Positions 16,962 through 26,861 are shown, counted from the stretch's first letter. The stretch is 64,000 nt of DNA from Gemmobacter lanyuensis (GCF_014652355.1 NZ_BMYQ01000017.1:401-64400), one strand, 5' to 3'. The notes: generated from the sequence alone by a model not told the origin. Program-made: numbers and translations.

Positions 16962-19689
16962 GGTCCTCTCCGGCCTGATGGTGGTTGTCGGCCTCGTATC
17001 GTTCGGCGTCAATCGCTTCCTTGCCCAAAGCCAGCAGCATGTCTTGGCCGCCAGCATCGCCGTGATCGAACGGACCGAACGGGTGGCGCAGGATGCAGAT
17101 TTCGCGGCTTCGCTTGCGGCGCAGTTGGCAGCGGCAGAGAGCGGCGCGCAGGCCCGGACGGTCGCAGCGGCGCTGGGACAGCGGCTTGACCAAATCACAG
17201 AAGACATGGCCGCAATGCGCGTCTTTCTGGGGCGGCCGAGTGGGCCGGAGGCCACGGGTGGCTCAGCGGCGCTGATCCGCCAGATGGAGGACACTGTCCG
17301 CCAATTGATTGCGGCGGATATAGCCTTGCAGCATGAGGCCGCGCACCTGGCAGATGCGGATGCGCGCCTTGCCACCCTGATCTCCACCGAGGCCGATCTG
17401 GCCCGACTGCGGATCACGGCGGGTATCTGGGATCTCTATGCCCTGCCGGCGGGTCACGACCCGCGACCCGGACTTGATCGTTTGGCAGATGCCGATTTCT
17501 TTGCCTACGAACGTCTTGCCGAGATGGCTGAGGCCGTTGCCGCACTGGACCGTCTGCTGCCCCGTATCGCAACGGCCACAGACCCGAAAGAGCTAGCCGC
17601 CTTGCAGACCGAGTTTGAGGCGGCGCTGGCCCTTGCCCGGGATCGGGTCGGGTTCATGCTTTCCAAAACCGCGCAGAGCCGGGCAGGCGATGAGGTGAAC
17701 CAGCTGGCACAAGCCCTTGCACCCAATGGGATCTTTGCCAGCCGTCTTGCCGCGGTCGCGGCACGGACGCGGCTCGATGGTCTGTTTGCCCAGTTGGATC
17801 TCGCGTTGCAGCAGCTTATCACCGAGGCGCGGCTGGGGCGTGACGAAACGCGGGCGCGGATGCAGCTGGGCGTCGCCTCGGCCGGGTGGCAGGCTACCGT
17901 GTTGTCGCTGGCATTGGCAGGGTTCATCCTGCTGGTTTTGCTGATCGGGGCGCTGGTCTGGGCACGGACACGACGAAAGGTCGTGTTCCGGCTCGGGCAT
18001 GTGGCCGAACGCATGGTTGCGGTCGCCGAGGGGGATTTTGGTCCGCAGATGCCTATCAGCGGGCAGGATGAAATCGGCGGTCTCGAGCAGGCGCTGAACA
18101 TCTTGCGCGCCCGCGCGATTGAGGCTGCCGACCTGCGGAACCGGCTGGAGGCGGCGGTTCTGGATCGCACCGCCGATGTGGTGGCCGAGATGCAATCGGC
18201 CAATGCCGCCCGCGCCGACGCCGAAGCGCAAAGTCGCGCCAAGACCCATTTCCTCGCCCGCATGAGCCACGAGATCCGCACGCCCCTCAACGGCTTGATC
18301 GGGCTGCTGGATCTGCTGGCGGGCGACGAAAGGGATGCGAAGCGCAGGGCGCGCCTCGAGGTGGCGCTGACCTCGGCGCGCGATCTCCAAGCGATGACCG
18401 AGGATATTCTGGCCTTTTCGGTCACAGAAGACGGACAGGACCAGGCAGAGCGTGATCCGTTCGATCCGGTGGCCCTTGCCCGTGGTCTGGGTGCCCATCT
18501 TGAGGTTCTGGCCGCAAACAAGGGGCTTCGGGCCGAGGTCGAAATTGACCCCGCGCTGCCGCCCGCACTTTTGGGTGCGGCGCCGAAAATCCGGCAGGTG
18601 ATGATGAACCTGCTGTCGAATGCGGTGAAATACACGGCTCAGGGTGGTGTCACATTGTCTGTGACCGCGCATCCTGCCCCGGATGGCCAACATGAGATCG
18701 CCTTTGCCGTCCGCGACACCGGCCCAGGCATGACCGCCGAGGAAACCCGGCATGCCTTTGACATCTACGGGCGCAGCCGGAGCGCGCGGCAGAATGGGGT
18801 GGTCGGGGTGGGTCTGGGTCTGGCCATCGTGCGACAGCTGACCGATGCCATGGGGGGCGCGCTGCATGTTTCGACCCGGCCGGGGCAGGGCAGTTGCTTC
18901 ACGCTTGTCCTGCGACTGGCTGAAGCCTCTCTGGCCGAGATTTCGATGCCACAGCCGATGTTGCAGCCGGGCAGCGGCAAGCGCGTGTTGGTGGTGGATG
19001 ACCATCCTGTCAACCGTTTGGTGGCGCGGGGGTATCTGGAACGGTTGGGCTGCAGCGTCACCGAAACTGAAACCGGGCAGGCCGCGCTTGATGTTGCCGG
19101 GCAGAGCAGATTTGACGCGCTGCTGATCGATCTGGGCCTTCCCGATCTGGATGGAGAGGAGGTCGCGCAGCGCATCAACCGCAAGGGCGCCAGGGTGGCC
19201 ATCCTCACCGCCGATCTGGTGCGCGACGATGCCGGAACCCGCTCTCGGTTCGGGGTGGACCGCATCCTGAACAAGCCGATCTCTCCCCGTGCGTTGGCGG
19301 ATTTCCTGTTCGGTTCTGCGCAGCCCGCGTCTCCTCTGCCGCCCCTGGCCCAAGGCATAGCGGCTGTGCTGCGGGATGACATGGAGGTGATGGGCGCAGA
19401 CCAGACTGCCGAGATCGTGCTGGCCTTGCTGGCAGATCTGGAAACTGCGGTGCCGGACCTGCGGGCTGCAACAGACCCTGTGCTGCGCCGCAAACTGGCC
19501 CATCGGCTGAAGGGCGCCGCGTCGAATTTCGGGCTCAGCACGTTCTGCGCCCTGATGCAGCGGGTGCAGGAAGACGACCTTTCCGCCCTTTCCGATCTGG
19601 AAGCGGTGGCCGCAGAGGTAATGCTTGCGCTGCGGGCGGGCGCCGAGGAGGCAGGTTTTGGCCCTCAGCTTTCTGCGGCGAAGCAGTAA
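16918..19689 (+). CDS. torS: TorS-like hybrid sensor histidine kinase
   Basis: 923 residues. Order: TM1 (about 14-34), large alpha-helical periplasmic sensor (35-325), TM2 (about 330-350), HAMP, HisKA with His451 (MSHEIRTPLNG), HATPase_c (GVGLGLAIVRQL), receiver domain with Asp738 (LIDLGLPD) and C-terminal HPt domain with His862 (AHRLKGAASNFG). This is the complete TorS four-step phosphorelay layout. It senses TMAO through TorT and phosphorylates TorR. AGGGG lies just before ATG 16918. The 3' end overlaps torR convergently by 25 bases. Confidence 0.9.
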   Translation: MHPRRFDKQLQSVFMVLSGLMVVVGLVSFGVNRFLAQSQQHVLAASIAVIERTERVAQDADFAASLAAQLAAAESGAQARTVAAALGQRLDQITEDMAAMRVFLGRPSGPEATGGSAALIRQMEDTVRQLIAADIALQHEAAHLADADARLATLISTEADLARLRITAGIWDLYALPAGHDPRPGLDRLADADFFAYERLAEMAEAVAALDRLLPRIATATDPKELAALQTEFEAALALARDRVGFMLSKTAQSRAGDEVNQLAQALAPNGIFASRLAAVAARTRLDGLFAQLDLALQQLITEARLGRDETRARMQLGVASAGWQATVLSLALAGFILLVLLIGALVWARTRRKVVFRLGHVAERMVAVAEGDFGPQMPISGQDEIGGLEQALNILRARAIEAADLRNRLEAAVLDRTADVVAEMQSANAARADAEAQSRAKTHFLARMSHEIRTPLNGLIGLLDLLAGDERDAKRRARLEVALTSARDLQAMTEDILAFSVTEDGQDQAERDPFDPVALARGLGAHLEVLAANKGLRAEVEIDPALPPALLGAAPKIRQVMMNLLSNAVKYTAQGGVTLSVTAHPAPDGQHEIAFAVRDTGPGMTAEETRHAFDIYGRSRSARQNGVVGVGLGLAIVRQLTDAMGGALHVSTRPGQGSCFTLVLRLAEASLAEISMPQPMLQPGSGKRVLVVDDHPVNRLVARGYLERLGCSVTETETGQAALDVAGQSRFDALLIDLGLPDLDGEEVAQRINRKGARVAILTADLVRDDAGTRSRFGVDRILNKPISPRALADFLFGSAQPASPLPPLAQGIAAVLRDDMEVMGADQTAEIVLALLADLETAVPDLRAATDPVLRRKLAHRLKGAASNFGLSTFCALMQRVQEDDLSALSDLEAVAAEVMLALRAGAEEAGFGPQLSAAKQ

Positions 19690-20363
19690 CCTTCACCCGT
19701 GCGGGTCAGGATGTGGTCGGGCTTAGTTGGGTCCGCCTCGATCTTCTTGCGGAGACGGCCGATCAGCACATCGATGGTGCGGTCCCCCGGCCGCAAATCA
19801 CCGCGGCCGATGATCTCGCTCAGCCGCGGGCGTCCGAAGGTCACGCCGGGGTTGCGGGTCAGCACATCCAGCAGATCGAATTCCTGCGCGCTGAGCGTTT
19901 CGATCCGTGCGGCAGAAACCAGACGGCGGCGGATGCGGTCGAAATGCCATGGCCCGAAATCCTCGACCGCATCCGTGACCGGGGCGCTGCGGCCAATGTC
20001 AGTGATGCGGAAGAGCAGGTTCTTGATCCGTGCCGCCAATTCGCGCCGATCATAGGGTTTTGTCACGTAGTCGTCGGCCCCCATTTCCAGCCCGACGATC
20101 CGGTCCACCTGTTCATCGCGTGAGGTCAGCAGGATGATCCCCACGCGCGATTTCGCCCGCTGTTCGCGGGTGATCGTCAGACCATCCTTGCCCTCAAGCC
20201 CGATGTCCAGAACCAGCACCTCGGGGGGATCGATATCGATGACCTCTTGCATGGCCTCGGCATCGCCGACCTCGGTCACGCGGTGGCCCAGACTGCGGAG
20301 ATACCCCGCGAGCCGCATTCGCGTCACGCGGTCGTCTTCGACGATGAGGATATGCGCGCTCAT
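19665..20363 (-). CDS. torR: TorR/DorR-type OmpR-family response regulator
   Basis: 232 residues: receiver domain with phosphoacceptor Asp53 (VLDIGLEG), conserved Thr/Lys region LLTSRDEQ and VTKPYDRREL, then an OmpR-type winged helix ending RTIDVLIGRLRKKIEADP and HILTRTGEGYCF. It accepts phosphate from TorS and activates the reductase operon. It is divergent from torA with 114 bases between starts, containing decameric repeats. Confidence 0.9.
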   Translation of the reverse strand: MSAHILIVEDDRVTRMRLAGYLRSLGHRVTEVGDAEAMQEVIDIDPPEVLVLDIGLEGKDGLTITREQRAKSRVGIILLTSRDEQVDRIVGLEMGADDYVTKPYDRRELAARIKNLLFRITDIGRSAPVTDAVEDFGPWHFDRIRRRLVSAARIETLSAQEFDLLDVLTRNPGVTFGRPRLSEIIGRGDLRPGDRTIDVLIGRLRKKIEADPTKPDHILTRTGEGYCFAAES

Positions 20364-20370
20364 GGCTGGC

Positions 20371-20400
20371 GACCTTTACATCTCTTTACACTTCTTCACC
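20371..20400. promoter_or_regulatory. Decameric direct repeats (tor/dor box candidates)
   Basis: Three successive 10-base units read GACCTTTACA, TCTCTTTACA and CTTCTTCACC; CTTTACA recurs at exactly 10-base spacing. Helically phased decamers between torR and torA are the arrangement expected for TorR/DorR binding. The E. coli consensus CTGTTCATAT is only loosely matched. Confidence 0.55.
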
Positions 20401-20477
20401 GTCTGCGTTGACGGCTGTCAAGTCGCCGAATGTCGCGGAGGCGCATGGTGCGGGCGCAAACAAGACGGAGGTCCGCC

Positions 20478-23165
20478 ATGAACATGATCAATCCGACCAG
20501 ACGGGGATTCCTGACGGGCGGTGCCGCCCTTCTGGGGTCCGGCTGGCTTTTGAACTCGACGGCGCTGGCCGCCGTTGACCCGAATTCCTTTGGCGGGCGC
20601 ATTTTCAGCGCCAGCCATTATGGCCCCTTCGAGGCGGTGGTGCGCGATGGCAAGATCGTCGGCATTTCCCCCATGATCGAGCTTGACCAGCGCCCGACCG
20701 AACTTCTGACCTATGGCCTGCTGGACCGCGTCTATGACAAGACGCGCATCGATTATCCCATGGTCCGCAAATCCTATCTGGAGAACTGGAAGACCGGAGA
20801 TGTGAAGCCCGAACTACGCGGGAAAGAGGAATATGTCCGCGTCGATTGGGATACCGCCCTGAAGCTGACCGCCAAGGCGATCACCGATACGGTGGCGAAT
20901 TTCGGCAACCAGTCGATCCTGTCGACCTCTTATGGTGGTTGGAGCCATGCCGGGATCATGCGGCCCAATGTGTTGCAGGGCAAATTCTTCAACATGATCG
21001 GCGGCTGCACCAATACGGTGGGCGACTGGTCCGGCGGCGCCAGCCAGATCTCGCTGCCGCATGTCATCGGCGACATGGAGGTCTATTCGGCACAAACCTC
21101 TTGGGAGGTGATCCGCGACAATACCGAAGTGTTCGTCCTGGTCGGCTGTGACCCGGTCAAGAACAACCGCGTCGAATACACCGTGGCCGACCACGGCATG
21201 TATACGCCATGGGAACAGATCCGCGACAACGGCACGAAATTCATCTCGATCAACCCGCAGCGGACCGCCTCGGATACCGTGCTGCGGTCGGACTGGATCA
21301 GGATCATCCCCAACACCGACGTGGCGCTGTTCCTCGGCATGGCCTACCACGTGATCGAGGCAGGTCTGGACGACAAGGATTACCTTGCGAAATATACCGT
21401 CGGGTCCGACAAGTGGATTGCCTATGTGAAGGGCGAGGGCGACGACAAGACGCCCAAAACCCCGGAATGGGCGGCCGCCATCACCGGCATCGACGCGGCC
21501 AAGATCCGCGAACTGGCAGAACTGCTGGCCAAGTCACGCACCGAAATTGCCGGGGCCTGGTCGCTGCAGCGCGCCCACCACGGCGAAATGACCCACTGGG
21601 CCATCATCAACTTCGCCGCACTGACCGGCAAGATCGGCAAACCGGGCCAGGGTGTCGGCTTCTCATGGCATTATGGCAGCGGCGGGATGCCGCAATCGGG
21701 CGGCAAGACGCCCGCAGGGCTGAGTCAGGGCAAGAACTTTGTCACGGAATATGTTGTGCCGGCTTCGCGCCTGACCGAGGCGCTGGAAAACCCTGGGGCT
21801 GAGGTGGTCTATAACGGCAACGTCCGCAAATACCCGGACGTGCAGATGATCTACAACGCCGGCAACAACTTCATGTCCCACCAGCAGGACACGAACCGGC
21901 TGATCAAGGCGCTGCAAAAGGTCAAGACCATCGTCAGCCAGGATGTCTGGTGGACGGCCGCGACCCGCTGGGCCGATATCGTGCTGCCCGCGTCTTCGCC
22001 TTTGGAACGTGATGACATTTCGGTCGGCGGGACCTATTCCAATGACCGCATCTACGCGATGAAGAAGGTGATCGAGCCGCTGGGGGAAAGCCGCAGCGAT
22101 TTCGAAATCTTCGCCGGGCTGGCGGACCTGTTCTATCGTCAGTCGCAATTCATCGAAGATCAGGCCTACCCGGAATATATCGACATCATCAAAAAGGCCT
22201 ACAACGGCACCACCGCCGCTGAAACCACGCCCTTCGAGGACTTCTGGGAACGCGGCTACGCCTTCCAGCCCATTCCGAAAGAGGCCCGCGCCTGGGTGCG
22301 GCATGGCGATTTCTACACCGACCCCGAGGCGAACCATCTGCATACCAAATCGGGCAAGATCGAGATGTTCTGCGACACCATCGCGAACATGGGTCTGGAA
22401 GACTGCCCCGGCATGCCCATGTGGCTGGAACCGGCAGAATACCTTGGCAATGCCAAGGACGGGCAGCTGCATGTCGTCAGCCCCCACCCGTGGTTCCGCC
22501 TGCACAGCCAGATGGACCAATCGGCCTCGCTGCGCGATCTCTACAAAGTGCAGGGGCGCGAACCGGTGCGGATCAACAGCGAAGACGCCGCCAAGCGCGG
22601 CATCGCCGATGGCGATCTGGTGGAAATCTACAACGACCGCGGCACCGTCATTGCCGGGGCTGTCGTGTCGGATGACATCATGCCGGGCGTGATCTCGATC
22701 TATGAGGGGTGCTGGCCCAGCCTTGACAGCAAGGGGCGGTGCAACTCGGGTCTGGTGAACTTCCTGACCTCGACGCAGAAATCTTCGGGGCTCAGCCAGG
22801 CGACGACGGCCAATACCTGCCTTGCCTCGATCCGCAAATGCGAAGATCCCGAAGGACCGAATATGGCCTATGAAAAGCCGCCGATCCTGGAAGGGGTCGA
22901 ACTGGCTGCGATCGATGATGCCGATCTGGGGCTGGATCGTCTGGATGCGGTGATCGAGGCGCTTTATGCCGAGATGAGCCCGGGCGAAAAGCTGTTCTAC
23001 GAACGCTGCACCGTCTGCCATGGTCCGCGCGATGTCAGCGCCTTTACCCAGCTGCAATGGAAGGCGATCACGCCCTCGATGTTCCCGCGCGCGGGTCTCG
23101 ATGACGCCGAGGCCGCAACGATCATGGACTTCCTGATGGCGAACGCTTCCGACGCCAAGAAGTGA
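20478..23165 (+). CDS. torA: TMAO/DMSO reductase-type molybdoenzyme (TorA-like) with fused C-terminal haem c domain
   Basis: 895 residues; classical TorA/DorA proteins have about 820-850. A Tat signal [11 protein letters not shown] (residues 5-15) directs folded export. The catalytic domain contains [10 protein letters not shown], matching the TorA active-site region with its Mo-ligand serine, and no N-terminal 4Fe-4S cysteine motif, as in type III DMSO reductases. After the usual C-terminus, about 60 extra residues carry CTVCH, a covalent haem c site, with a possible Met ligand in [13 protein letters not shown] lies 7 bases before ATG 20478. No torC/dorC multihaem gene or torD chaperone is adjacent, so the fused haem may replace part of the electron donor chain. 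Confidence 0.9.
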   Translation: MNMINPTRRGFLTGGAALLGSGWLLNSTALAAVDPNSFGGRIFSASHYGPFEAVVRDGKIVGISPMIELDQRPTELLTYGLLDRVYDKTRIDYPMVRKSYLENWKTGDVKPELRGKEEYVRVDWDTALKLTAKAITDTVANFGNQSILSTSYGGWSHAGIMRPNVLQGKFFNMIGGCTNTVGDWSGGASQISLPHVIGDMEVYSAQTSWEVIRDNTEVFVLVGCDPVKNNRVEYTVADHGMYTPWEQIRDNGTKFISINPQRTASDTVLRSDWIRIIPNTDVALFLGMAYHVIEAGLDDKDYLAKYTVGSDKWIAYVKGEGDDKTPKTPEWAAAITGIDAAKIRELAELLAKSRTEIAGAWSLQRAHHGEMTHWAIINFAALTGKIGKPGQGVGFSWHYGSGGMPQSGGKTPAGLSQGKNFVTEYVVPASRLTEALENPGAEVVYNGNVRKYPDVQMIYNAGNNFMSHQQDTNRLIKALQKVKTIVSQDVWWTAATRWADIVLPASSPLERDDISVGGTYSNDRIYAMKKVIEPLGESRSDFEIFAGLADLFYRQSQFIEDQAYPEYIDIIKKAYNGTTAAETTPFEDFWERGYAFQPIPKEARAWVRHGDFYTDPEANHLHTKSGKIEMFCDTIANMGLEDCPGMPMWLEPAEYLGNAKDGQLHVVSPHPWFRLHSQMDQSASLRDLYKVQGREPVRINSEDAAKRGIADGDLVEIYNDRGTVIAGAVVSDDIMPGVISIYEGCWPSLDSKGRCNSGLVNFLTSTQKSSGLSQATTANTCLASIRKCEDPEGPNMAYEKPPILEGVELAAIDDADLGLDRLDAVIEALYAEMSPGEKLFYERCTVCHGPRDVSAFTQLQWKAITPSMFPRAGLDDAEAATIMDFLMANASDAKK

Positions 23166-23175
23166 CACGAACTGT

Positions 23176-23201
23176 CTGCGGCCGGTCTGATCCGGCCGCA
23201 G
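23176..23201 (+). terminator. Hairpin after torA
   Basis: A perfect 10-bp stem CTGCGGCCGG/CCGGCCGCAG with a 6-base loop, 11 bases past the torA stop, followed by ATCCCCCTTTG. The T-run is weak, so partial termination that lowers moa expression relative to torA is more likely than full termination. Confidence 0.6.
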
Positions 23202-23225
23202 ATCCCCCTTTGAAAGACCCGACTC

Positions 23226-23312
23226 ATGACAGCCCAGCCGATATCCCGACCCTTGATTGGCTTTACCATGCGCCACTCTGCCCGCGCCTGGCGGAGGGCT
23301 GTGCAATGCTGA
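23226..23312 (+). CDS. Possible 28-residue ORF overlapping the moaA start
   Basis: ATG at 23226 opens a frame encoding [20 protein letters not shown] followed by AWRRAVQC, whose stop overlaps the moaA start codon (ATGCTGA). The overlap geometry would allow translational coupling into moaA. The initiation signal is weak and no family is recognised. The N-terminus faintly recalls MarR-type proteins, so a decayed regulator is another reading. Confidence 0.25.
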   Translation: MTAQPISRPLIGFTMRHSARAWRRAVQC

Positions 23313-24352
23313 ACGCCCCGTCTGATTTTCGCGCCACGGCCCAGCCTGTCTGTGGCCCGCTGATGGATGGGTTCTGTCGGTCTGTGCGTTATCTGCGCGT
23401 GTCGGTCACCGACCGCTGCGATTTTCGCTGCAGCTATTGCATGGCAGAGCGGGTGCAATTCCTGCCGCGCAAGGATCTGCTGACCCTTGAAGAGCTTGAT
23501 CGCCTGTGTTCCGCCTTCATCGGCCTTGGCGTGACCAAGCTGCGCGTCACAGGGGGCGAGCCGCTGGTGCGGCGCGACATCATGGGCTTTTTCCGCGCGA
23601 TGTCCCGTCATCTGGAAACGGGGGCGCTGCGGGAACTGACGCTGACCACAAATGGCAGCCAATTGGCCCGCCATGCGGCGGATCTGGCGGCCTGCGGGGT
23701 CCGGCGCGTCAATGTTTCGCTCGATACGCTGGATGCCTCGCGCTTTGCCGCGCTTACGCGCCGCGGCCAGATTGCCCCTGTGTTGGAGGGGATCCGCGCC
23801 GCACAGGCCGCGGGTCTGCGGGTCAAGATCAACACCGTCGCCCTGCGGGGCCTGACTGAAACCGAGCTTTTCCCGCTTGTCGATTGGTGCACCGCCGAGG
23901 GGCATGAACTGACGTTCATCGAGCTGATGCCAATGGGTGAGGAGGGCGCTGAAGCACGGATCGGGCAATTCCTGCCCCTGTCCGATCTCCGCACGCGTCT
24001 GGCTGCCCGCTTCACCCTGCAGCCGCTGGCCGAGACGACCGGCGGCCCGGCCCGCTATGTCCGACTGGAGGAAAGCGGCCAGAAGATCGGCTTTATCACG
24101 CCCCTGAGCCATAATTTCTGCGAAAGCTGCAACCGCGTGCGGCTGACCTGCACCGGCGAGCTTTACCCCTGTCTGGGGCAAGAGGGCGCAAGCGATCTGC
24201 GCCATGTGCTGCGCGCGCCAGAGAGTGGCGTCCCGCTCGAACAGGCCATCCGAGCGGCCATCGCGAAAAAACCGCGTGGTCACGATTTTGATTACACCCG
24301 CGGCATCCCCAAAGGGGTGATGTCGCGTGGCATGAACCACACGGGGGGCTGA
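23306..24352 (+). CDS. moaA: GTP 3',8-cyclase MoaA (radical SAM, molybdenum cofactor biosynthesis)
   Basis: 348 residues. The radical-SAM cluster motif CDFRCSYC is near residues 33-40, the GGEPL SAM-binding motif follows, and the second 4Fe-4S site uses [11 protein letters not shown] plus a later Cys. The protein ends in Gly-Gly, required in E. coli MoaA. It converts GTP to 3',8-cyclo-GTP for cyclic pyranopterin monophosphate synthesis with MoaC. ATG 23306 is preceded by GGAGGG at good spacing. First gene of a tight moaA-moaD-moeB-moaC cluster, presumably supplying cofactor to the upstream TorA-like enzyme. Confidence 0.93.
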   Translation: MLNAPSDFRATAQPVCGPLMDGFCRSVRYLRVSVTDRCDFRCSYCMAERVQFLPRKDLLTLEELDRLCSAFIGLGVTKLRVTGGEPLVRRDIMGFFRAMSRHLETGALRELTLTTNGSQLARHAADLAACGVRRVNVSLDTLDASRFAALTRRGQIAPVLEGIRAAQAAGLRVKINTVALRGLTETELFPLVDWCTAEGHELTFIELMPMGEEGAEARIGQFLPLSDLRTRLAARFTLQPLAETTGGPARYVRLEESGQKIGFITPLSHNFCESCNRVRLTCTGELYPCLGQEGASDLRHVLRAPESGVPLEQAIRAAIAKKPRGHDFDYTRGIPKGVMSRGMNHTGG

Positions 24353-24355
24353 GCG

Positions 24356-24610
24356 ATGGCAACGGTAGAGATCCTGTATTTTGCCTGGCTGCGCGAACGC
24401 ATCGACGCGCCGCGCGAGCGGGTGGAAACAGCGGCGGTGACGGTTGCCGATCTGGTGGCCGAACTCGTCACCCGCAGCGACCGCCACGCCGCGGCCTTTG
24501 CCGACCCGACTTCGGTCCGGGTGGCGTTGGATCAGGTGCTGTCGTGCTTTGACGCACCTTTGGCCGGGGTAGCCGAGGTGGCCTTCTTTCCACCGATGAC
24601 GGGAGGCTGA
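24356..24610 (+). CDS. moaD: Molybdopterin synthase sulfur carrier subunit MoaD
   Basis: 84 residues with a ubiquitin-like beta-grasp pattern and the essential C-terminal Gly-Gly (FPPMTGG). The terminal glycine is adenylated by MoeB and carries thiocarboxylate sulfur into molybdopterin with MoaE. The gene starts 3 bases after moaA. No moaE is found in the window, so MoaE must be encoded elsewhere. Confidence 0.9.
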   Translation: MATVEILYFAWLRERIDAPRERVETAAVTVADLVAELVTRSDRHAAAFADPTSVRVALDQVLSCFDAPLAGVAEVAFFPPMTGG

Positions 24611-24614
24611 GGTG

Positions 24615-25406
24615 ATGCCGACGTCAAAGCCGCTTTACGCGCCCGATGAACTGCCCCGCTATGCCCGCCATATCGCGCTGCGCGAAATCGGCGGTCCGGG
24701 GCAAGGGCGATTGAAACGGGCCTCGGTTCTTGTGGTGGGGGCCGGTGGGTTGGGGGCACCGATCCTCATGTATCTTGCGGCAGCCGGGGTCGGGCAGATT
24801 ACCGTGGTCGATGATGACACGGTCTCGCTGTCGAACCTGCAGCGGCAGGTGATCCATCACCAGGACCGGCTGGGCATGGCCAAGGTCACGTCGGCAGAGA
24901 TTACGCTGGCCGGGATCAACCCTTTCGTGCAGGTCACGGGGATTGCCACACGGTTGGGGGCCGAGGATGCGCGCGCGCTTGTCGCAGGGCAAACCGTGGT
25001 TCTGGACGCAACCGACAACCTGCCCACGCGGCATCTTCTGAACACGGCCTGCGTCGCGGCGGGTGTGCCGCTTTTGTCGGGTGCCATCAGCCAGTGGGAA
25101 GGCCAGATCACGGTCTATGATCCGGCGCGCGGCGCGCCCTGTCTGGCCTGCCTGTTCCCGACCATCCCCGCCGATGATCTCGCACCGGATTGTGCCCGCG
25201 CGGGCGTGATGGGCGCCCTGCCGGGCATCATCGGGTCGATGATGGCGGCCGAGGCGATCAAGCTGATCACCGGGGCGGGGCGCAGCCTGCGGGGGCGGCT
25301 GATCCTGCAAGATGTCCTTTGGGGCGAAACCCGCGAAATCGCCGTGCATCGCCGGAGGGATTGCCCTGTCTGTCACAGCCTGAAGGAAGACACCCCATGC
25401 AATTGA
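24615..25406 (+). CDS. moeB: MoaD adenylyltransferase MoeB (HesA/MoeB/ThiF family)
   Basis: 263 residues, lacking the C-terminal rhodanese domain found in eukaryotic relatives. Nucleotide-binding [11 protein letters not shown] is at about 38-48, followed by [23 protein letters not shown] and two CxxC zinc motifs (CLAC, CPVC). It activates the C-terminus of MoaD with ATP. ATG 24615 is chosen because GGAGG lies 8 bases upstream; GTG 24612 is also possible. ThiF is an alternative, but moaD next door favours MoeB. Confidence 0.85.
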   Translation: MPTSKPLYAPDELPRYARHIALREIGGPGQGRLKRASVLVVGAGGLGAPILMYLAAAGVGQITVVDDDTVSLSNLQRQVIHHQDRLGMAKVTSAEITLAGINPFVQVTGIATRLGAEDARALVAGQTVVLDATDNLPTRHLLNTACVAAGVPLLSGAISQWEGQITVYDPARGAPCLACLFPTIPADDLAPDCARAGVMGALPGIIGSMMAAEAIKLITGAGRSLRGRLILQDVLWGETREIAVHRRRDCPVCHSLKEDTPCN

Positions 25407-25879
25407 CCCATTTCGACGCCGCGGGGCATGCCCATATGGTGGATGTCTCGGACAAGCCCGTGACGCCGCGCATCGCCATTGCCGAGGCCGTGGTGCGGAT
25501 GCAGGCCAAAACGCTTGCCCTTGTGACCGAAGGCCGGGCCAAAAAGGGCGATGTGCTGGCAGTGGCCCGCCTTGCCGGGATTATGGCGGCCAAACGAACG
25601 GCTGATCTTGTCCCGCTCTGCCATCCGCTTCCTCTGACCCATGCCGCGCTGGATCTGGACACCGACCCCGCACTGCCCGGCGTGCGCATCCGCGCCACAG
25701 TGCAGACGACCGGCACAACCGGGGTTGAAATGGAGGCGCTGACGGCCGCAACCGTGGCTGCCCTGACCGTTTATGACATGCTGAAAGCAGTCGAGAAGTC
25801 GATGGTGATCGACGCGGTCCACCTGCGCGTCAAGGATGGCGGAAAATCAGGGCGGTATGAGGCCGGGGTGACGCCATGA
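25397..25879 (+). CDS. moaC: Cyclic pyranopterin monophosphate synthase MoaC
   Basis: 160 residues, full length. Family motifs: [33 protein letters not shown] and [23 protein letters not shown], with [10 protein letters not shown] near the C-terminus. It converts 3',8-cyclo-GTP from MoaA into cPMP. The start overlaps the moeB end by 10 bases. Confidence 0.95.
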   Translation: MQLTHFDAAGHAHMVDVSDKPVTPRIAIAEAVVRMQAKTLALVTEGRAKKGDVLAVARLAGIMAAKRTADLVPLCHPLPLTHAALDLDTDPALPGVRIRATVQTTGTTGVEMEALTAATVAALTVYDMLKAVEKSMVIDAVHLRVKDGGKSGRYEAGVTP

Positions 25880-26394
25880 CACTTGCCCATGTCAGTATCG
25901 CCGGACGCGGTGAAACCAACCGCTTCCTTGCCGTCGTGGCGGAGAGCCTGCAAGCCTCGGGTCTGCGCCTTGCCGGAACGGTTCAAACCAATATCGCCCG
26001 CGCGGATCGGCGCAAATGCGACATGGACCTGCGCGTCCTGCCGGATGGTCCTGTGATCCGCATCAGTGAGGACCGCGGGGCGCTGGCGCGGGGCTGCATG
26101 CTGGATCACGGCGCATTGGCCGATACCGTGGCCGAGGTCGCCCGGCGCCTGGATGGGGCCGATCTCTTGATCGTCAACAAATTCGGCAAGGCCGAGGCCG
26201 AGGGGCAGGGGTTGATCCCGGTGATTTCCGAGGCACTTGGCCGGGGCATCCGGGTGCTCGTGGGCGTGAACGGGCTGAACCTGCCGCAATATCTTGCCTT
26301 TGCAGACGGCCTTTCGCTGACGTTGCCTGCCGACCCACGCGCAGTTTCCAACTGGTGCCTTGCGGGCACTGGACCACTCTCTGATCTGACCTGA
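25876..26394 (+). CDS. DUF2478 protein, possible molybdenum-linked NTPase
   Basis: 172 residues, no signal peptide. The sequence matches the DUF2478 family: opening [21 protein letters not shown] and a central [14 protein letters not shown], with [19 protein letters not shown] resembling the Walker-B/NKxG part of THEP1-like NTPases. The canonical P-loop is degenerate (AGRGETN). DUF2478 genes often lie beside molybdate transport or cofactor genes, but the function is not known. It overlaps moaC by ATGA, so it is translationally coupled within the Moco operon. Confidence 0.75.
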   Translation: MTLAHVSIAGRGETNRFLAVVAESLQASGLRLAGTVQTNIARADRRKCDMDLRVLPDGPVIRISEDRGALARGCMLDHGALADTVAEVARRLDGADLLIVNKFGKAEAEGQGLIPVISEALGRGIRVLVGVNGLNLPQYLAFADGLSLTLPADPRAVSNWCLAGTGPLSDLT

Positions 26395-26405
26395 AGGAGA
26401 CCAAC

Positions 26406-26816
26406 ATGCTGAAATCCGCAGTCGCGAGCTTCGCCCTTGCCCTGACCGTCGCGTCCGCCGTCCAAGCGGGTGATGCAGCCGTCGGCGCGACCGAGTTCAA
26501 GAAATGCAAGGCCTGCCACTCGATCATCGCCGCAGACGGCACCGAGATCGTCAAGGGCGGCAAGACGGGGCCCAACCTCTATGGCGTGATCGGGCGAAAA
26601 GTCGGCAGTGCCGATTTCAAGGGTTACGGGCCTGCGATCACCGCCATCGGGGCCAAGGGCACGCAATGGGACGAAGCTTCGCTTGCGGCCTATGTCGCAG
26701 ATCCCACCGCCTGGGTGCAGGCTGCCTCCGGGGATGCAGGCGCCAGATCGAAAATGACCTTCAAGCTCGCCAAGGGCGGCGCTGATGTCGCGGCTTACCT
26801 TGCCAGTGTGAAGTGA
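26406..26816 (+). CDS. Class I c-type cytochrome, cytochrome c2 type
   Basis: 136 residues with a Sec signal (SFALALTVASAVQA), haem motif CKACH, and cytochrome c2 features TGPNLYGVIGRK, DFKGYG, WDEASLAAYVADPTAW and SKMTFKL with the axial Met. R. sphaeroides CycA shows the same segments. It is a soluble periplasmic electron carrier. AAGGAG lies upstream and the gene is 11 bases behind the DUF2478 gene, so it belongs to the torA-moa unit and may exchange electrons with the haem domain of the TorA-like enzyme. Confidence 0.9.
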   Translation: MLKSAVASFALALTVASAVQAGDAAVGATEFKKCKACHSIIAADGTEIVKGGKTGPNLYGVIGRKVGSADFKGYGPAITAIGAKGTQWDEASLAAYVADPTAWVQAASGDAGARSKMTFKLAKGGADVAAYLASVK

Positions 26817-26825
26817 ACGGGGGCA

Positions 26826-26861
26826 GGGGCGACCTCGGCCTCAGGCCGTCCGGTCGTCCCC
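26826..26861. terminator. Bidirectional hairpin between convergent genes
   Basis: Nested dyads GGGGCGACC/GGTCGTCCCC and CGGCCT/AGGCCG form a long hairpin just after the cytochrome stop, overlapping the 3' end of the opposite gene. There is no T-run; it probably blocks read-through in both directions. Confidence 0.5.

Noticed and set aside
20478-23165. Assignment of the molybdoenzyme as a DmsA/NarG-type enzyme
   Set aside because: There is no N-terminal 4Fe-4S cysteine cluster, no iron-sulfur subunit gene and no membrane anchor gene nearby; the active-site motif is TorA-like.
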